Below are positions 38,901 to 52,038 of a stretch of DNA of 64,000 bases, in pieces. The translations under genes and the position numbers were made by a program. Under the pieces are notes generated by a model. It saw only the letters and a program-made list of their open reading frames with translations, did not search any database and was not told where the DNA came from. Where the stretch lies: assembly GCA_003339415.1 (NCBI GenBank), contig PDHQ01000106.1, positions 1-64,000 on the forward strand, written 5' to 3'. Within the stretch, counting starts at the first letter, position 1, and each line of letters begins with the position of its first letter. The DNA is from Ophiocordyceps camponoti-saundersi (nom. inval.) (taxonomy: Eukaryota; Ascomycota; Sordariomycetes; Hypocreales; Ophiocordycipitaceae).

Positions 38901-40589
38901 AGAGTTTTATATAAACGCGAAACTATTTAGCACTATATATAAAAAAGTGCCCGTTAAAGTATATTAAGCGATTAGCAAGGTCGAATATATATACGCCCCT
39001 CTTAGGTAAATATACGATATCTTATAATAAGAAATTAGCACTAAGACTAATAATATAACTATCTTTTAAATAGCTATTAAAGCTATTAATAATATAGCTA
39101 GATTAAATAGCCTTATCTTAATATTTCTTATTTTTAGCGCTTACCCTTATATTTTATATAACTTACCCCTAGCCCTTAATATTATTACGAGAGCTTAAGC
39201 GATTTAGTATATTATAAAATAAGTACGATAAATTAAAGCTTAAGCGGATATTTTACGCGTTTTTTATACTTAAAATAAACTTAACTTATATAATATTTTA
39301 TCGCTTTTTTTTAAAGCGAAGTTCTTATTTAGTATAATAAAGATAAATAGTAAGGTCCTTTCTATATTTTTAGTTTCGATAGCTAAGACATTATCTTTAA
39401 ACTCCTTATAGAACTAACTAGATTTTATATAATATAGGTTAAACCTTATCTCCGCTTCCTCCTTATTATACTTATAGAGAAAAAGGTATAGTTTAAAATC
39501 CTAATTATACCCCTATATAATAAAGACTTATACGAAGCTTTTCCTTTTATATTTCTTATTATAAAGGAAAAAGATAATTACGTACTTACTATATAATTAT
39601 AGTAATAAGATATTATTACTATCTTAGGATAACTATTCGAGGCCTCTAACTATAAGGAAATTAATACCCTCTCTATATATAAAGTTTTTACCTTTATTTA
39701 ATATAACCTTTCCTCGGATTTTATAAGATATATTTTTAAGACGCGTTTTATACGAGAAATAAAAAACTTAAATAATAGCTCTTACGAAAAGTCCCGCCTA
39801 GTTATTTAGGGCTATAAAAATAATAGTAAAGAGGAAATCCTTATATAATTATTTATAATTCTACGTATATTATAGCGCCTTTTTCTTACCTTTAAACTTA
39901 CCCTTATAAAGTTATATAACTATTAAGGCGAACTACGAGATATTACGTAAGCGTATATATAATCTATTAATCTTTTAAGTTATATAATATACGCGTACCT
40001 TTCTAAAAAACTATAAGATTAATATTTACCTTATACTCTTTTATATATTAAGAAGCCGCTATATAAGCTAGTAAAATTAGGATTATATTAGTTTAAAATA
40101 TATTATAATTATTATCGTATAAACCTTTATATAACGCCCTTATTATATAATTTATATCTTTTATTTATAATAGCTAGCCCTAACTTATTCGGAATAATAA
40201 GCTTATAAATAGATAATATATTCTCTTTTACGTTCGATATATTCTCTAAACTTAAGGAAAATAAGTTAAGATAGGCAGAGCTTTATACGAAGCCTAAAAT
40301 ATTCCTTACTAATAGCTTATTTATTAACTTTAACGGTAGTTATATTACGCGTAAATTATATAATATCGTTCTTATATAGAAAAGATAAGTAAAGGGCCTC
40401 TACGTTATTAACTTAACCGCCGATATTACCTTATAGGACTTTATTAGCTAGCGAGCCCGAGGAGTATATATTTTACCTATTAACTAGAGGTATTATATAA
40501 CCTTATAGTAGCTGCTTAAGTAACTAATCTTTCCTTATAGGATATCTTAGCCCTTAATAAACGTATCTAGTAATAGATTAATAATACTA

Positions 40590-41105
40590 CCCGCGGTTTA
40601 TAGTTTATTCCGCTTAACTTATCTTATATAAAACTATTTATTTTTACGGATAAGTTATTTGCGAATAATAAGGACCTTACCTTATAGCTTAGCACCTTAA
40701 TTATCCTTAGTAAGGAAAACTAGTCTTTTAACTTATTCGTCGTATAAGGTAATATTTTTTACTAAACTTTTATAAAGTATAAAAAAGTTACTTAAAGTAT
40801 TTTAGTAAGTAAACTTTACGGTATAGTAAATAGCGTTAATATTAGCTTAGCCTTTTACTTAACTATTTAAGCTATCGTACGATCCCTAAGCACGCCTCTA
40901 ATCCCCTTTATTCTTTATATAAACTTATATTTATTATATAACTACTTAGTAAAGCTTAGCTTAATAATAGAAAAATAGCTAATAATCGATATTATAGCTA
41001 TTTATAAGTTATATAAGCGTAAGGAAATTTTAGAAATATAATAAATTAATAGTAAGAATAACTTAGCTAACGCCTATACTAAAGATAGCCCTAACTTAGC
41101 CTTAT
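40590..41105 (+). pseudogene. Copia-1 RNase H / pol C-terminal relic
   Basis: Reads in plus frame as Ty1/copia RNase H. F-T-D near 40655 begins the TDSS-type block. L-Y-G at about 40815 corresponds to the E-L-Y/A-L box. A terminal N-N-L-A-N-A-Y-T-K (41057-41083) is the copia NPADA-type tail with one Asp changed. TAA/TAG stops occupy former Gln and Trp positions. The RT, integrase and gag segments to the left (36.0-40.5 kb) are too degraded to delimit by eye. Confidence 0.75.
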
Positions 41106-42164
41106 TAACTTTTATTTTTATAAATTCTTATAAGTTATAAATTAAAGCTACTATTTAATAACTTACTTAAGTTATATAAAACTTATACTTTTTTCTTTTT
41201 TATATCTCTATTTTATTTAACCTTTTATCCTTACTTTCCTATTTTTTTTATATTTTTATATTTTTTTCTATTATTTTTATATAAAAATTACTATTAATTC
41301 TTTCTAAGTATCGTCTAACCTTTACGCCTAATTTTAAAAAGCAAAGCTATAAGTCCTAAACGCTTAATTTTTTTTCTTTTTTTTTTATTTTTTTTTCTTT
41401 TCTTTTTTCCTTATCGTTTAACTTTACTATTATTTCTTTTTTACCCCCGCCCCTACTATTTATTATCTAAGATAATAATATACTCCTCTACGTTAAGAGG
41501 CGCTCCGCCTAATATTACTATTACCTATCCCCGCTACTAGCTATTAGGTAACTTAATAAGAGTAGTTACTAAGGTATAAGGTACTAGCTTAAGAGTTTAT
41601 AACGCTTAGCCCTATTATACGAAAAAATATCTTATTATATAAAACCGCTATATATAAGTAATATAGGCCCTATTATTATTTATCTAATATATATTAAATA
41701 GGTAAAGATTTCTAGCGTAAATATAATATAATTTTATTATTACTTCGCTATAACTTATAAGTAAGATTACTAAAAAATAACTTAAATATCGGATAATAAT
41801 AACTTTAATATATTTAAAATCTTAAATATTATCGAGGTAAATAAAGATATCGGATAATAATATAGCTATTAGTTAAATCTCCGCTTATTATTCTCTTATT
41901 AGTATTACTATTATATAATAGCTAGACTTTTTTTTTTTATATTTAAGGATATTTACTATATAAAGCGCTAATTATTCTCCTTATTATAAAGTATATAAAC
42001 TTAGTAAAACTTAAGTTAATAAGCTATAATATTATTAGGATAAGGAGGTATATTATATAATTAATAACTATTAATAAAAATAACTTAAGTATATTATATA
42101 ATTTATTAATTTTTATTAAAGATCTTTCTAATTATTATCGTTATCTTCGTCGATTAGCTTAAAA

Positions 42165-42236
42165 AAGAAAGAAAGAAGAAAAAAAGAGAAAAAGAGAGAG
42201 AGAGAGAGGGAGCGAGGAGGGGTTTTTATACCCCTC
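42165..42236 (+). other. Purine tract with (GA)n and a hairpin
   Basis: A run of A/G from about 42160 includes a GA repeat (42193-42208). It ends in the hairpin GAGGGG...CCCCTC (42217-42236). It lies in the 3' untranslated part of Copia-1, 400 bp before the LTR, and may be a secondary polypurine tract or an RNA structure. Confidence 0.5.
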
Positions 42237-42639
42237 TAAAGGCGGTAAGAGGCGGCAGAATCTAATTTTTAATTCCTATTTTTCGTAATATTTTTTAATA
42301 TTTTTAATATAAGGTTATAAAAAGTTAGCTTTCTACTTATTTTTCTTAATATTATAACTATAAGAGATTTTTATAATAAAACTTTATAAAAATATATTAT
42401 AAGTTAAATTATATAATAACTTAACTTTTATTTTTTAGCTAATAGCTTATTTTTTTTATTTTTTTTTACTATAATATTATAGGTATTATTTACTTTTAAA
42501 GATTTTTTCGATTATATACTTATTTAATATTATATAACTATTTTTCTCTAAAAATATCTACTTTTTAGGAAAACGGAGTTTTTTCTTTATATAATACCTT
42601 TTTATTTAATATATCTTTTTATAAAAAAAAAAAGTTAAG

Positions 42640-42940
42640 TATTAAATATTATCTCTCTATACCTTTTTATATTTACTATATAATATATATATAGAGGATA
42701 GTATAGATATAAGGAAGCCTCTAACGAAATATATATTATTACTTAAGTTATACCTCGTATAACTTAGGAGGTAGGAGGTAGCTTAGATAAGAAGAAGGAG
42801 GGTATAGAAGTGGAGTATTATCTAGCTATATAGCTACTCTTCTTCGTACGATAAAGAAAGGGTATCTATCTCTAATTATACTTAATTTAGGTTACCTTTA
42901 CTTTCTCTTACTTATACGTATATATAAAGACTACTTAATA
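42640..42940 (+). repeat. Copia-1 3' LTR
   Basis: 301 bp, followed by TSD AATAT (42941-42945). Confidence 0.93.
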
Positions 42941-42945
42941 AATAT

Positions 42946-43075
42946 ATACCTTAATATATTTTACTAGGATTTTACTTATAAGAGTTTTTCTCTCTTTTTT
43001 TTCTTTCTTCTTAACTTAGAATCTTTATTTATAATACTAATATTATTATTTATTTAATATATCTAAGCTATAATA
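42946..43075 (+). repeat. Gypsy-2 5' LTR, right part
   Basis: 130 bp matching the last part of 48346-48668. It ends AAGCTATAATA, then the internal region starts. Confidence 0.9.
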
Positions 43076-45469
43076 TTATTCTAAGCTTACTTTTTATTAA
43101 TAAGTAATTAAGAAATATATATTTTACTTTTATATTCTTATATAAAGTAGGTAAGATTTAATATATAACTTAAATTATTACTAGCTTTAAAATATATATT
43201 TAGAGCTTTTAACTAAACTTTAAAGTAATTAAAGAGACTCGCTTTAGAGATATTAAATCTTATAATAAAATAAAATTTTAGTAAAAATTAGAATATAATT
43301 ATAGCCGCCTTTTTATAAAATATAGCTAATATAATTATATTATAAAAATAATATATATAGATAATATAATTATAAATATAAATTATAAAATTTTAAAATT
43401 AGTTAACTTAGAAAAACTAAGATTTAAATATAAAATTTTTTTATTAAAAATATTAATTATATTTAAGATAAATAAAAAGATATTTATTTTAATTAAAAAA
43501 GCTATTTAAGATACTTTTATACTAATTAACTTAGTAAAATAGCTAAACTTTTCTTATTTAAATACTGTAAAAATTCGCTATAAGAAAGTAAGTAAATTTT
43601 TAAGTAAAAAAGAGGATTTTAATATTTTCCTTATAAACTTAAAAAATAAAAAAAAGTTTAATAAGATAACTTTCCGTAATAAATAAGATTAGATAAGTAT
43701 TTTATTTTATACCTTAAAAGGGAAAGCTTATAAACTCTTAGAAACTTAGTATAATTTAAAAAAACGCCCTTTTTCTAAAGTAGCTAAGATAGTTTAATAT
43801 TTAAAATCTACTTATAAAAATCTAAATAAATTCGCTAAAGCTATAAACTAACTTTATAAATTAAATTTCTCCCTAATTAGTAAGTAGGAAATTTAACAGT
43901 TTCCCGCGAAATTTAACTACCTTATAGCTAAAACTTAAGTCCTCTTAGCTTAAATTAAATATACGCTTTAAAATTATTTACTTATTAACCTTAACCTAAG
44001 CATTCTTATAAAAGCTAAAAATATATATATAATATATAAGGAATTTTATAAGTATATAAAATATATTATATTTTATTAAAAATAAAAGTATAGTTACTAA
44101 GAAGCTATATAAAAAGCTTATTAAAATAATAAAATAACTTTAATAGTATAGAAAAAAAACTATAATTATAACTTTATACTAAAAAAGCTAGCTTTTAAGT
44201 AAGGATAAGAAGAAAGTTTCTTAAGAAAATAACACTTATTTTATTTATAAAAAGAAAAGCTATATAGCTAAGAATTACCTTAACTAATAGAAGATAAGGA
44301 GAGTTTATAAAATTTAAATATTTTTACTAAACTCTACTTAATTAAATAACTTTAATTTAGGAAAAAAATAAAACTATTATAAAGCTCCTTAATAATTATA
44401 AAAATATCGCGTATAAGATAGAAAGTAAAAGAGTTATTTATTATTAATAGTTAAGTTTAAGTTAATAATAATATTTTTTATACTTTTACTTTATATAATA
44501 TTAAAGTAAACGCTTATTTTTTAATTAGCTATTATTTTATAAAGTAAATAATAAAATACTTAAGCGCTAAGCTTATTCTTATTCGCCCTATTCCCTTTAT
44601 TAATTTTTAAGGCTATTAGGCTAGCTTAGTTTATAAGTATTTTATTATTTCTTTAATAATTAATAGATAGTATTTTCCTTAGGAAAATTTATTAAGTAAC
44701 TAACTACGCTTAAAATCTTTTTATTAGCTTATTTTAAATAGCTAAAAAGAGGTTATTATTTAATTATATAGCTTTAAAACTAATCTAGCTAAATAACTTA
44801 CTTACTCTTACTAAGTACTCGCCCTTAATTTCATTATTAGAAAAGCCCCTTTTTACTAAAAACTCGGATTTAGCTATTTAAGCAGACGCTAAATACTAGA
44901 ACCGCTTTTTTTATTAAGATAAGCGTAAGTATCGGATCTTTTAGCGCTTATAAAAGAGGAAAGATTTTATATAGCTTATAAAAGAAAAGAAGCTAGCTAA
45001 GACCTTAACTTAAATTAATTTAAAAACTAATAGTATAAATAAGAATATTTTAAAAAAGTAACTTATTTACTAAATATAATAAAACCCTTATTATATATAA
45101 TAGAAAAAATAACCTTATTAATATTTATAGCTTTTATAAAATTAAAAAATAATAATAATATAATTATAATTATAAAGCTAAGCTTAGCTAGCTATATATA
45201 TATAAGATAAGAAATCTTATTCTTTTTAGGAGAAAAGCTTAAATATATCGCTTATATATATAATATAATCCTCTTAGCTTTTATATATTTTAAAAGATTT
45301 TTTAATAAGAAAAAAGCCTATATATTTATTAGCCCCTAACTTAGCTATAATATTATTTTAAAACTTAAAAAGCTTTTAAACTTAATAAAACCTCCTCTTT
45401 ATAAGATATTTATAAAATACTTACTTTTAGAAAAAGAAACTATTAATTATTTACTTAAGATTAAGTTTA

Positions 45470-45900
45470 TTAAACTAAATATTAGCTTTTATATTACCTT
45501 TATTCTCTTCGCGCTAAAGCTATATTTAATAGCTTAGCGTTTTTATATTAATTACTAATAAATAAATAATTATTTAAAAAGTTAAATTTTACTTACTCCT
45601 TTTTTAGAAAATATAATATTTAGCTATAAGGAGGCGAAATAGTTTTTTAAGATTAATATTATTTAAGTATTTTACTATTTTTACCTTAACTTTAACTTTA
45701 AATACCTTATAGCTTTCTATATAAGGTTTAATATATTTCTAGCTTATTTTTTTATTTAGCCTTAAAGTAAAGCTTACTTTATTTTAAAACTTTCTTAATA
45801 TTTAACTTTATAATCTTTTTAACTATTATATAAATATATATATTAATAATATATTAATTTACTTAGATAGCGAAAAAGGGGAATATTAAGAGGAATATTA
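45470..45900 (+). pseudogene. Gypsy-2 reverse transcriptase relic
   Basis: The plus frame shows the RT catalytic box as Y-I-N-N-I-L-I-Y-L-D-S-E (45839-45874), i.e. YVDD with both aspartates converted to Asn by G-to-A changes. The order of upstream blocks fits Ty3/gypsy RT. An RNase H N-A-S box follows near 46286. Numerous stops. Confidence 0.82.
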
Positions 45901-48345
45901 AGAAATAATTTAGTGCTTATATTAAGTAAACTTATAAAAAAAGATTTAAAAATTAAAGTTTAATATTATAGGAATTAATTACTTTAATATTATATTATAT
46001 ATAAGCTAAAGATTTAATATAAACTTTTAAAAAGTATAAGCTATTTTAAATTAAAAATTTAAAGATTTTTATAATTAGAAAGCTATTTACTTATTTATAA
46101 AACTTTATAACTTTATTTAGATTTTTTATTATTATATTAATACCGCTATTAAGCTTTTAAATTATTTTAAAAAGAGATACCGCCTTTAAGCTTAGATTAA
46201 AGTAAAGGAAGCTTTCGATAAAATAAAAGAATTAGCTATATAAGCTTTAATACTCGCCTTTTTCCGCTTAAAAATTCTAACTTATTTTAAGATTAACGCT
46301 TCCTAGAATACTATTATAAGTATATTTTAGTAATAATATAATAACTAGATATAAAAGCTTATAAGCTTTTTCTTAAAAATAATAAACTTAGCTAAATATA
46401 TATATTTAATCTAAAATTATAAACTCCTCGCTATTATATAAAGCTTTAAGTATTTCTACTTAAAATTATTTAGTTAAAAGTTTAATATAATTATAAATTA
46501 TAAGGCCTTAGTTTTTCTTATAATAAAAAGACTACTCTTTATTTATAAAGTTTACTAATCCGATTTCTTTACTTAGTTTAATATTTATTTCTTATATTAA
46601 CTTAGCTAGCTAAATATAGCTATTAATACCTTTTTACTAAAAACAGCTAAGCTCCTAATAATAAAAGCTTAGGAGAAGGAAGAATAAACGCTTATAATAA
46701 TTTCTTTAAAAAGCTTTAAAATTAAAATACTAACCCTAACTTTTATAATCGCCCTAGTCCGCTTTATAGAAAACCCCGTTTTATTAGGAATAAAGTTAAT
46801 ATAATTAATTTAAAAAAAGAATATAAGCTAGAATCTTAGATTTTATAATAATCTCCTTATAGTACCTAAATAAAATAGTTAAAAATAATTCTTTCTCTAT
46901 ATTACCCTAACTTAAAATATATAAGCTAGCTATTTTCGCTTCTAATAAATAGAATAAGATTATTTAAGTATTTTAGCAGAATTATTATTAGCTAAGGATA
47001 AAATAGATTATCCGCTAATATATCTATAACTATTATAAATATTAAAGGAATAAAATATTATAAGATAAGACTCTAAGCTTATTATACTCTTTACTTATTT
47101 TAACTTTTATATAAGAGTATATTACTTATAATAGAAAATAATATTAAAAAATTACTTTAAATATAACTATATTTAAACCTTTATTTATAAGCTAAGTAGG
47201 ATTATCGCTATATTTTTAAGTAAGAAGAATAATATAGCTAAGAAGCTTATAAAATATTATTTTAGATATTTCTATTATCTTTTTAATATATTAAATATAT
47301 AAATTATTAATAACGCTAGCTTATTTATTTTAAGATTTCTTAGTAAAATTAACTAGCTAATTAATATTAAGTATTATTATAATAGCGTCCTTTATTCTTA
47401 AATATAAAGTAGCGTAGAAATAATTAACTAATACCTAAACTAAAAGCTTTAACTTTATATAAGTAAATATTAAAATAATTAAAATACTTTTCTTCCCGCC
47501 TTAAATTTTATATATAACTCCTTTTAGTATATATTAATCGGTATAGTGCTACTTATAATTACTTTCGGAAAAGATATATAAAACCCCCTTTTAGTCCCTA
47601 GCTTTTAAGATACCTTTTCTACCTTAAGCCTTATTATTATAGCTTATAAACTTATCGCTTATATATAAAAAAATATAATAATAAGCGTAAGCCGCGGCTA
47701 AAAAAACGCGCGGTAAGTAAAAAACCTAAGCTAATAAGAAATATTACTTAGTAAATTTTATAGTTAGTAATAAGGTATTCCTTAGCTATAAGGGTTTCTT
47801 TATAACCGCGCTTATAACGCGCCTTAACGTATAATAGTTAAGACCTTTTATAATTATTAAATAATAAAGCTATAGCTATATCCTTAACTTATTAAATAGC
47901 TATTAAATAATAAACTTATTTTACGCTAACTATTTTTATAAAGTTATTATAAATCCTTTACTTAGCTAAAAAATACCCCTTATTATACTTAAAAATATTA
48001 ATAATATATTAAAGTAAAAGGTAAATTAAATTTTTAAATCTTATATAATAAGATAACGCTATTAGTTAAAGTATTAAGTTTATTAATATAGCTATAACTT
48101 AGATAAGATATAATATTTTATTAAGAATTTTCAATATATATTAATAGCTTTTAAGAAATTTTATAACTATTTCTTAAATACTATTAGCCCGCTTATTAAT
48201 CTCTAATATTAAATTAAAGCCGCTAAAATAAACTATAATTATAAAAATAATAATTAAGATAATATTATAATTTTCTTAAATGTATAGCTTTATTCTAAGC
48301 GTTATTAACTTTAATAAGCATATGAAGGCCTTTATTAAAAAGTAG

Positions 48346-48668
48346 TATTATACGCTAGTTTCTATAAAAATTTCCCTTAAATATTTTATAGCGATTTTTA
48401 AGGTTTCTAATTATAATTATATAACCCCTAGAAACCTTAGTATAAAATTACTTAAAAGGACCTTAAAGGAAATTATTAGGAAGTATAATCGCTTCCTTAT
48501 TAAGGTTTTACTATGCCCTCTCTGATTTTTATTAATATATCCCCTTATATATTTTAATAGGATTTTACTTTTAAGAGTTTTTCTCTCTTTTCCTTCTTTC
48601 TCCTTAGCTTAGAATCTTTATTTATAATACTAATATTATTATTTACTTAATATATTTAAGCTATAATA
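48346..48668 (+). repeat. Gypsy-2 3' LTR
   Basis: 323 bp from TATTATACGCTAG to CTATAATA, followed by TSD CTAAG. This uninterrupted LTR gives the pre-insertion sequence of the Copia-1 target. Confidence 0.93.
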
Positions 48669-48673
48669 CTAAG

Positions 48674-51600
48674 GTTTTTTAAGCCTTACTTAAACTTATT
48701 ATTTTACTTTAATAGCTCCTTAATATAATATAATAATATAAGCTTTATACTTATAGTTTCTTTAAGTAAGTTTAAAGTAATTACTTTATAGCTAGTAAGG
48801 ATTTTATAATAAAGGATAAGGGCTTTAAAGCTTAGGCCCCTAAATATAGTTAAACTAGCTTTTAGCTTAATTAAAAATATTTTATTATTTTAATATTTTA
48901 ATTTTAAGCTATAATTATTCCCTTTAAAGTTAAAATATTTTAATTTTTATATCTCTAGCTTATTAGCTTTTATAATATATAAGTTATTTATAATCTTCTT
49001 AATTAAATACTTATAATTACTATTAGTCTTATTTTAAGTCTAAATAGCTTAATTTTAAAATAAAATATAGCTAATAAGTAAGTATTTAAGCTTAAGTTTA
49101 AATTATTTAATACTTTATCCTTATTTATTTTTTAAGCTATTAATATATTTTTTACTATAAAAACTAATAAAACTACAAGCTTAATATTAGAATATTAAGA
49201 GTACTAAGTACTTATACTTTTATAAGCTTTTTTCTTATATTTTAAGAATAATAAAGTAAAAGAATATATAAGGCCCTTAATTTCTAAATAACGTATCTTT
49301 CTAAGCTATTATTAATTTTTTTATATAAGCTATTTTTCCTAGATTTATAAAGTTTAAATAAAGAAATATTTAAGCTTTTTAATTTTAAAAAAAGCTCTCT
49401 TAATAATATTTAGTATTTATATTGCTAGATTTAAAATTAACTATTCCTTTTAAGAAAAGTAAACTATTAGGGTCTATCTTAATATTAAACTTAAGCTAAA
49501 TAAAATTAACTATTTTTTTAAAAAATATATTAGTTAACTTATTAGCTATAAAGAGTATAATAATAATTATAAAAAGCGCGAATAAGTATATTATATACTT
49601 TAATCCTTTATTAAAATTATAATTACTACGCTTAATTTAATAATTTATTTTTAAAATCTTTTTATAACTATAATAGTAAACTAACTAATATTATTTATAT
49701 ATATATTCTCTTAAGGATATTATTAAATAATATAATATTAATAATCTCTTTACTAATTTTAAATATATTTAAATATTTAATTAATAAACTATAAATATTA
49801 ATATATTCCTTAAGCTAAGTACTTTTAGCTATAAACTAAGTAAGTTATTTATAATTAAGGGTATAAGCTAAATATCGTAGCTTTTTACGGAAAGGTAAGT
49901 TAGCTATTATTAAGCTTTTTATAATTTTCTTATAAAGTATAGAAATTATAATAAACTTATTATTCTTATCTTTATAAAAAATAGCCTTACGCTTAGAAAT
50001 TACTTTATCTCTTAGCTTATAATTTAAATTTTTTAAATTTATAATACTTTTATTATAATAATAATAATATATAATATATAAATTAACTTTTTATTAAATA
50101 GTTAAAGTAAATAAAAGAAAAAGTATATATAAAAGAAAAGAAAAATATATTACTTTATTTTATTATTATTCTATATCTTAGTTATTAAGCTTACTATAAT
50201 ATATTTTAGTTAATATTATAATATTATAAAGGAAAAAACAAGGAAAGCTTTTTCTTAATTAGATAGAAATAGTTATTAGCTAATTATTAGCTTTGCCCTT
50301 ATCCTCTCTCTCTTTTTATTTATTTTTCTTCCTTTACTTACTTAACTTAGATATATTAATAATAGAGATTTTAGCTATAATAGTACCTAAGTTTACTAAT
50401 AGAAAAAGGCTTAAAAAATAAAAGCTTATTTTTTTAATATTTATAACCTTATTTTTTATAAAATTAATATAAAGAATATAAGTATTTTATTAACCCTAGC
50501 TTAGTAAGGCTATATTACGTTTAAAACTTTTCTTTACTTAAAATATATATATAAGTATTTTAATTAAATAATCCTTATTATTAAAGCTAAATTTTTTTAC
50601 TAAAGTTTACTCCTATTTTAAGATTTAGTATAAAGGAAGTATTATTATTAGATATCTTATTATTTTTATTTATATTAAAATAGGTTTTTACAAGAAGGTT
50701 TTTAAAAATATTCTAGCCTTTATTATATAAGTAAGAGATAAGTAAGGTACCTCCTTTTAAATATTTCTTTTATTAGTTTTTTAAAGTTAAAAAGAGAGAG
50801 TTTTAAGAAAAAATACTAAAAAGGTCTTAGGTTATATTTACCCTAACTATAATTATATACTTAAAAGGGTCTTTTATAACTACTTAATTTAAATTAAACG
50901 CCTTAAATATTTTAAAGCTTTTTTAATCTTAATTTTAAAATAATATAACTTAAAATTATATAGCTTTTATTTATAATCTTAGACTATTATTATTACTTAT
51001 TATAAAAAGTATATTCTAACTCTTTTCTAAAAGTATATCTTAATATTTAGTTAAAAAGGCTATACTTATTTAAATTATATTTAAAGTAAGATTAAAGCTG
51101 CTACTTATATCTAGCGTTATTATAATAAACACTTTATTAAAGTAAGAAATAATAAAGCTTTATAAATAGCTAGCTATTTTATAAGTAATAAGGAGATGCT
51201 TTAATAAAATAGCTTTATATAACTTTATTAAGCCTCGCTTTAGCGGATTTATTCTAACTAATTTAAGCTATAATAGGATAATATACGGACTAACTTAAAT
51301 AGAAACTAAAATATATAAATTTAGCTAAGACTAAGACCTTTTATATAAAGGATATTAAACGCACTATTATTAACACTTTATATAAAAAGCTTTCCTGTTC
51401 TTTAACTAGAAACTAATAGCCGAATTTAAAAATATAAGCTTAAGTTATATCGGCCTTATAACCTTACTTAGAGTTAAAAAAGCGAATTTTACCTAGGTAT
51501 TAAAAGGAAATTATAATATATCTTAATAGTATCTTAAATAATATCGCTAATAAGACCCTTAAGAATATAATACTAACTATTAATTATACCTTAAAATTAA

Positions 51601-51784
51601 TATTTTACTTAGCAGTTTACTAACTTAATAGTAGAAACGCGGCTATTATATTCTATATTAATATTATAAGATTTATATAAAACCCCTCTTAAGTTAAGAT
51701 TATTTTTAAACCGGACGCTGCTATTATTAACTAGTTATATAATATTATCGCTAAAAGGCTCCCCTTTTTACTAGCTATAAAGGA
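48674..51784. other. RIPed DNA, unassigned
   Basis: About 3.1 kb without a recognised repeat match. Plus-strand frames around 50560-51600 have protein-like runs with stops, but no motif I can name. Because Gypsy-1 copy 2 begins at its right edge and a LINE relic lies just beyond, part of it may be the 5' portion of that LINE. Confidence 0.4.
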
Positions 51785-51789
51785 CTAAG

Positions 51790-52038
51790 TATAAATAATT
51801 CAAGCTACGCCCGAATAGCTAAGTCATATAAGGGTGCTTAGTTAAGTTTACGCGTATAATAAGCGTAAAGTATATATAGGTATATATAATTAGTTAGCGC
51901 TGCGCGCGGGCCGCGCGCGGGCTATATATAAATTATAACCCTAAGTATATATATTATATATACTTTAAAACCTCCTAAGTTAATTTATATAAATAAAGTT
52001 AGCTTTATATAAGAGTATTAAAATATTAAACCTTAATA
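51790..52038 (+). repeat. Gypsy-1 copy 2, 5' LTR
   Basis: 249 bp with the same CG-rich core as copy 1 (about 51900-51922). The start is slightly diverged (TATAAATA versus TATAAGGG). Confidence 0.88.

Larger units (their letters stand above)
35650..42940 (+). mobile_element. Copia-1, complete Ty1/copia element (RIPed)
   Basis: A 7291-bp element with two 301-bp LTRs (35650-35950 and 42640-42940) and a perfect 5-bp TSD AATAT (35645-35649, 42941-42945). The LTR starts TATTAGATA and ends TTAATA, as expected for TGTTAG...TTAACA after RIP. The C-terminal RNase H region (40590-41105) reads as Ty1/copia on the plus strand. An A-rich polypurine-like tract (42621-42639) precedes the 3' LTR. It sits inside the 5' LTR of Gypsy-2 and is the youngest insertion in that stack. 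Confidence 0.93.
35457..48668 (+). mobile_element. Gypsy-2, Ty3/gypsy element interrupted by Copia-1
   Basis: TSD CTAAG is at 35452-35456 and 48669-48673. The 3' LTR is 48346-48668 (323 bp). The 5' LTR is split: 35457-35649 plus 42946-43075 also totals exactly 323 bp once Copia-1 and one TSD copy are removed. Without the insert the element is 5916 bp. Plus-strand relics of gypsy RT (45470-45900) and RNase H (near 46280) give the family and direction. A purine-rich AAAAAGTAG precedes the 3' LTR. Many in-frame stops make it inactive. Confidence 0.92.

Noticed and set aside
41355..41450. T-rich tract as a terminator or structured RNA
   Set aside because: Low-complexity tracts of this kind are common in the RIPed DNA and it lies inside the dead Copia-1.
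42165..42222. Purine tract as the Copia-1 polypurine tract
   Set aside because: It is about 420 bp from the 3' LTR; the A-rich run ending at 42639 is directly adjacent and fits better.
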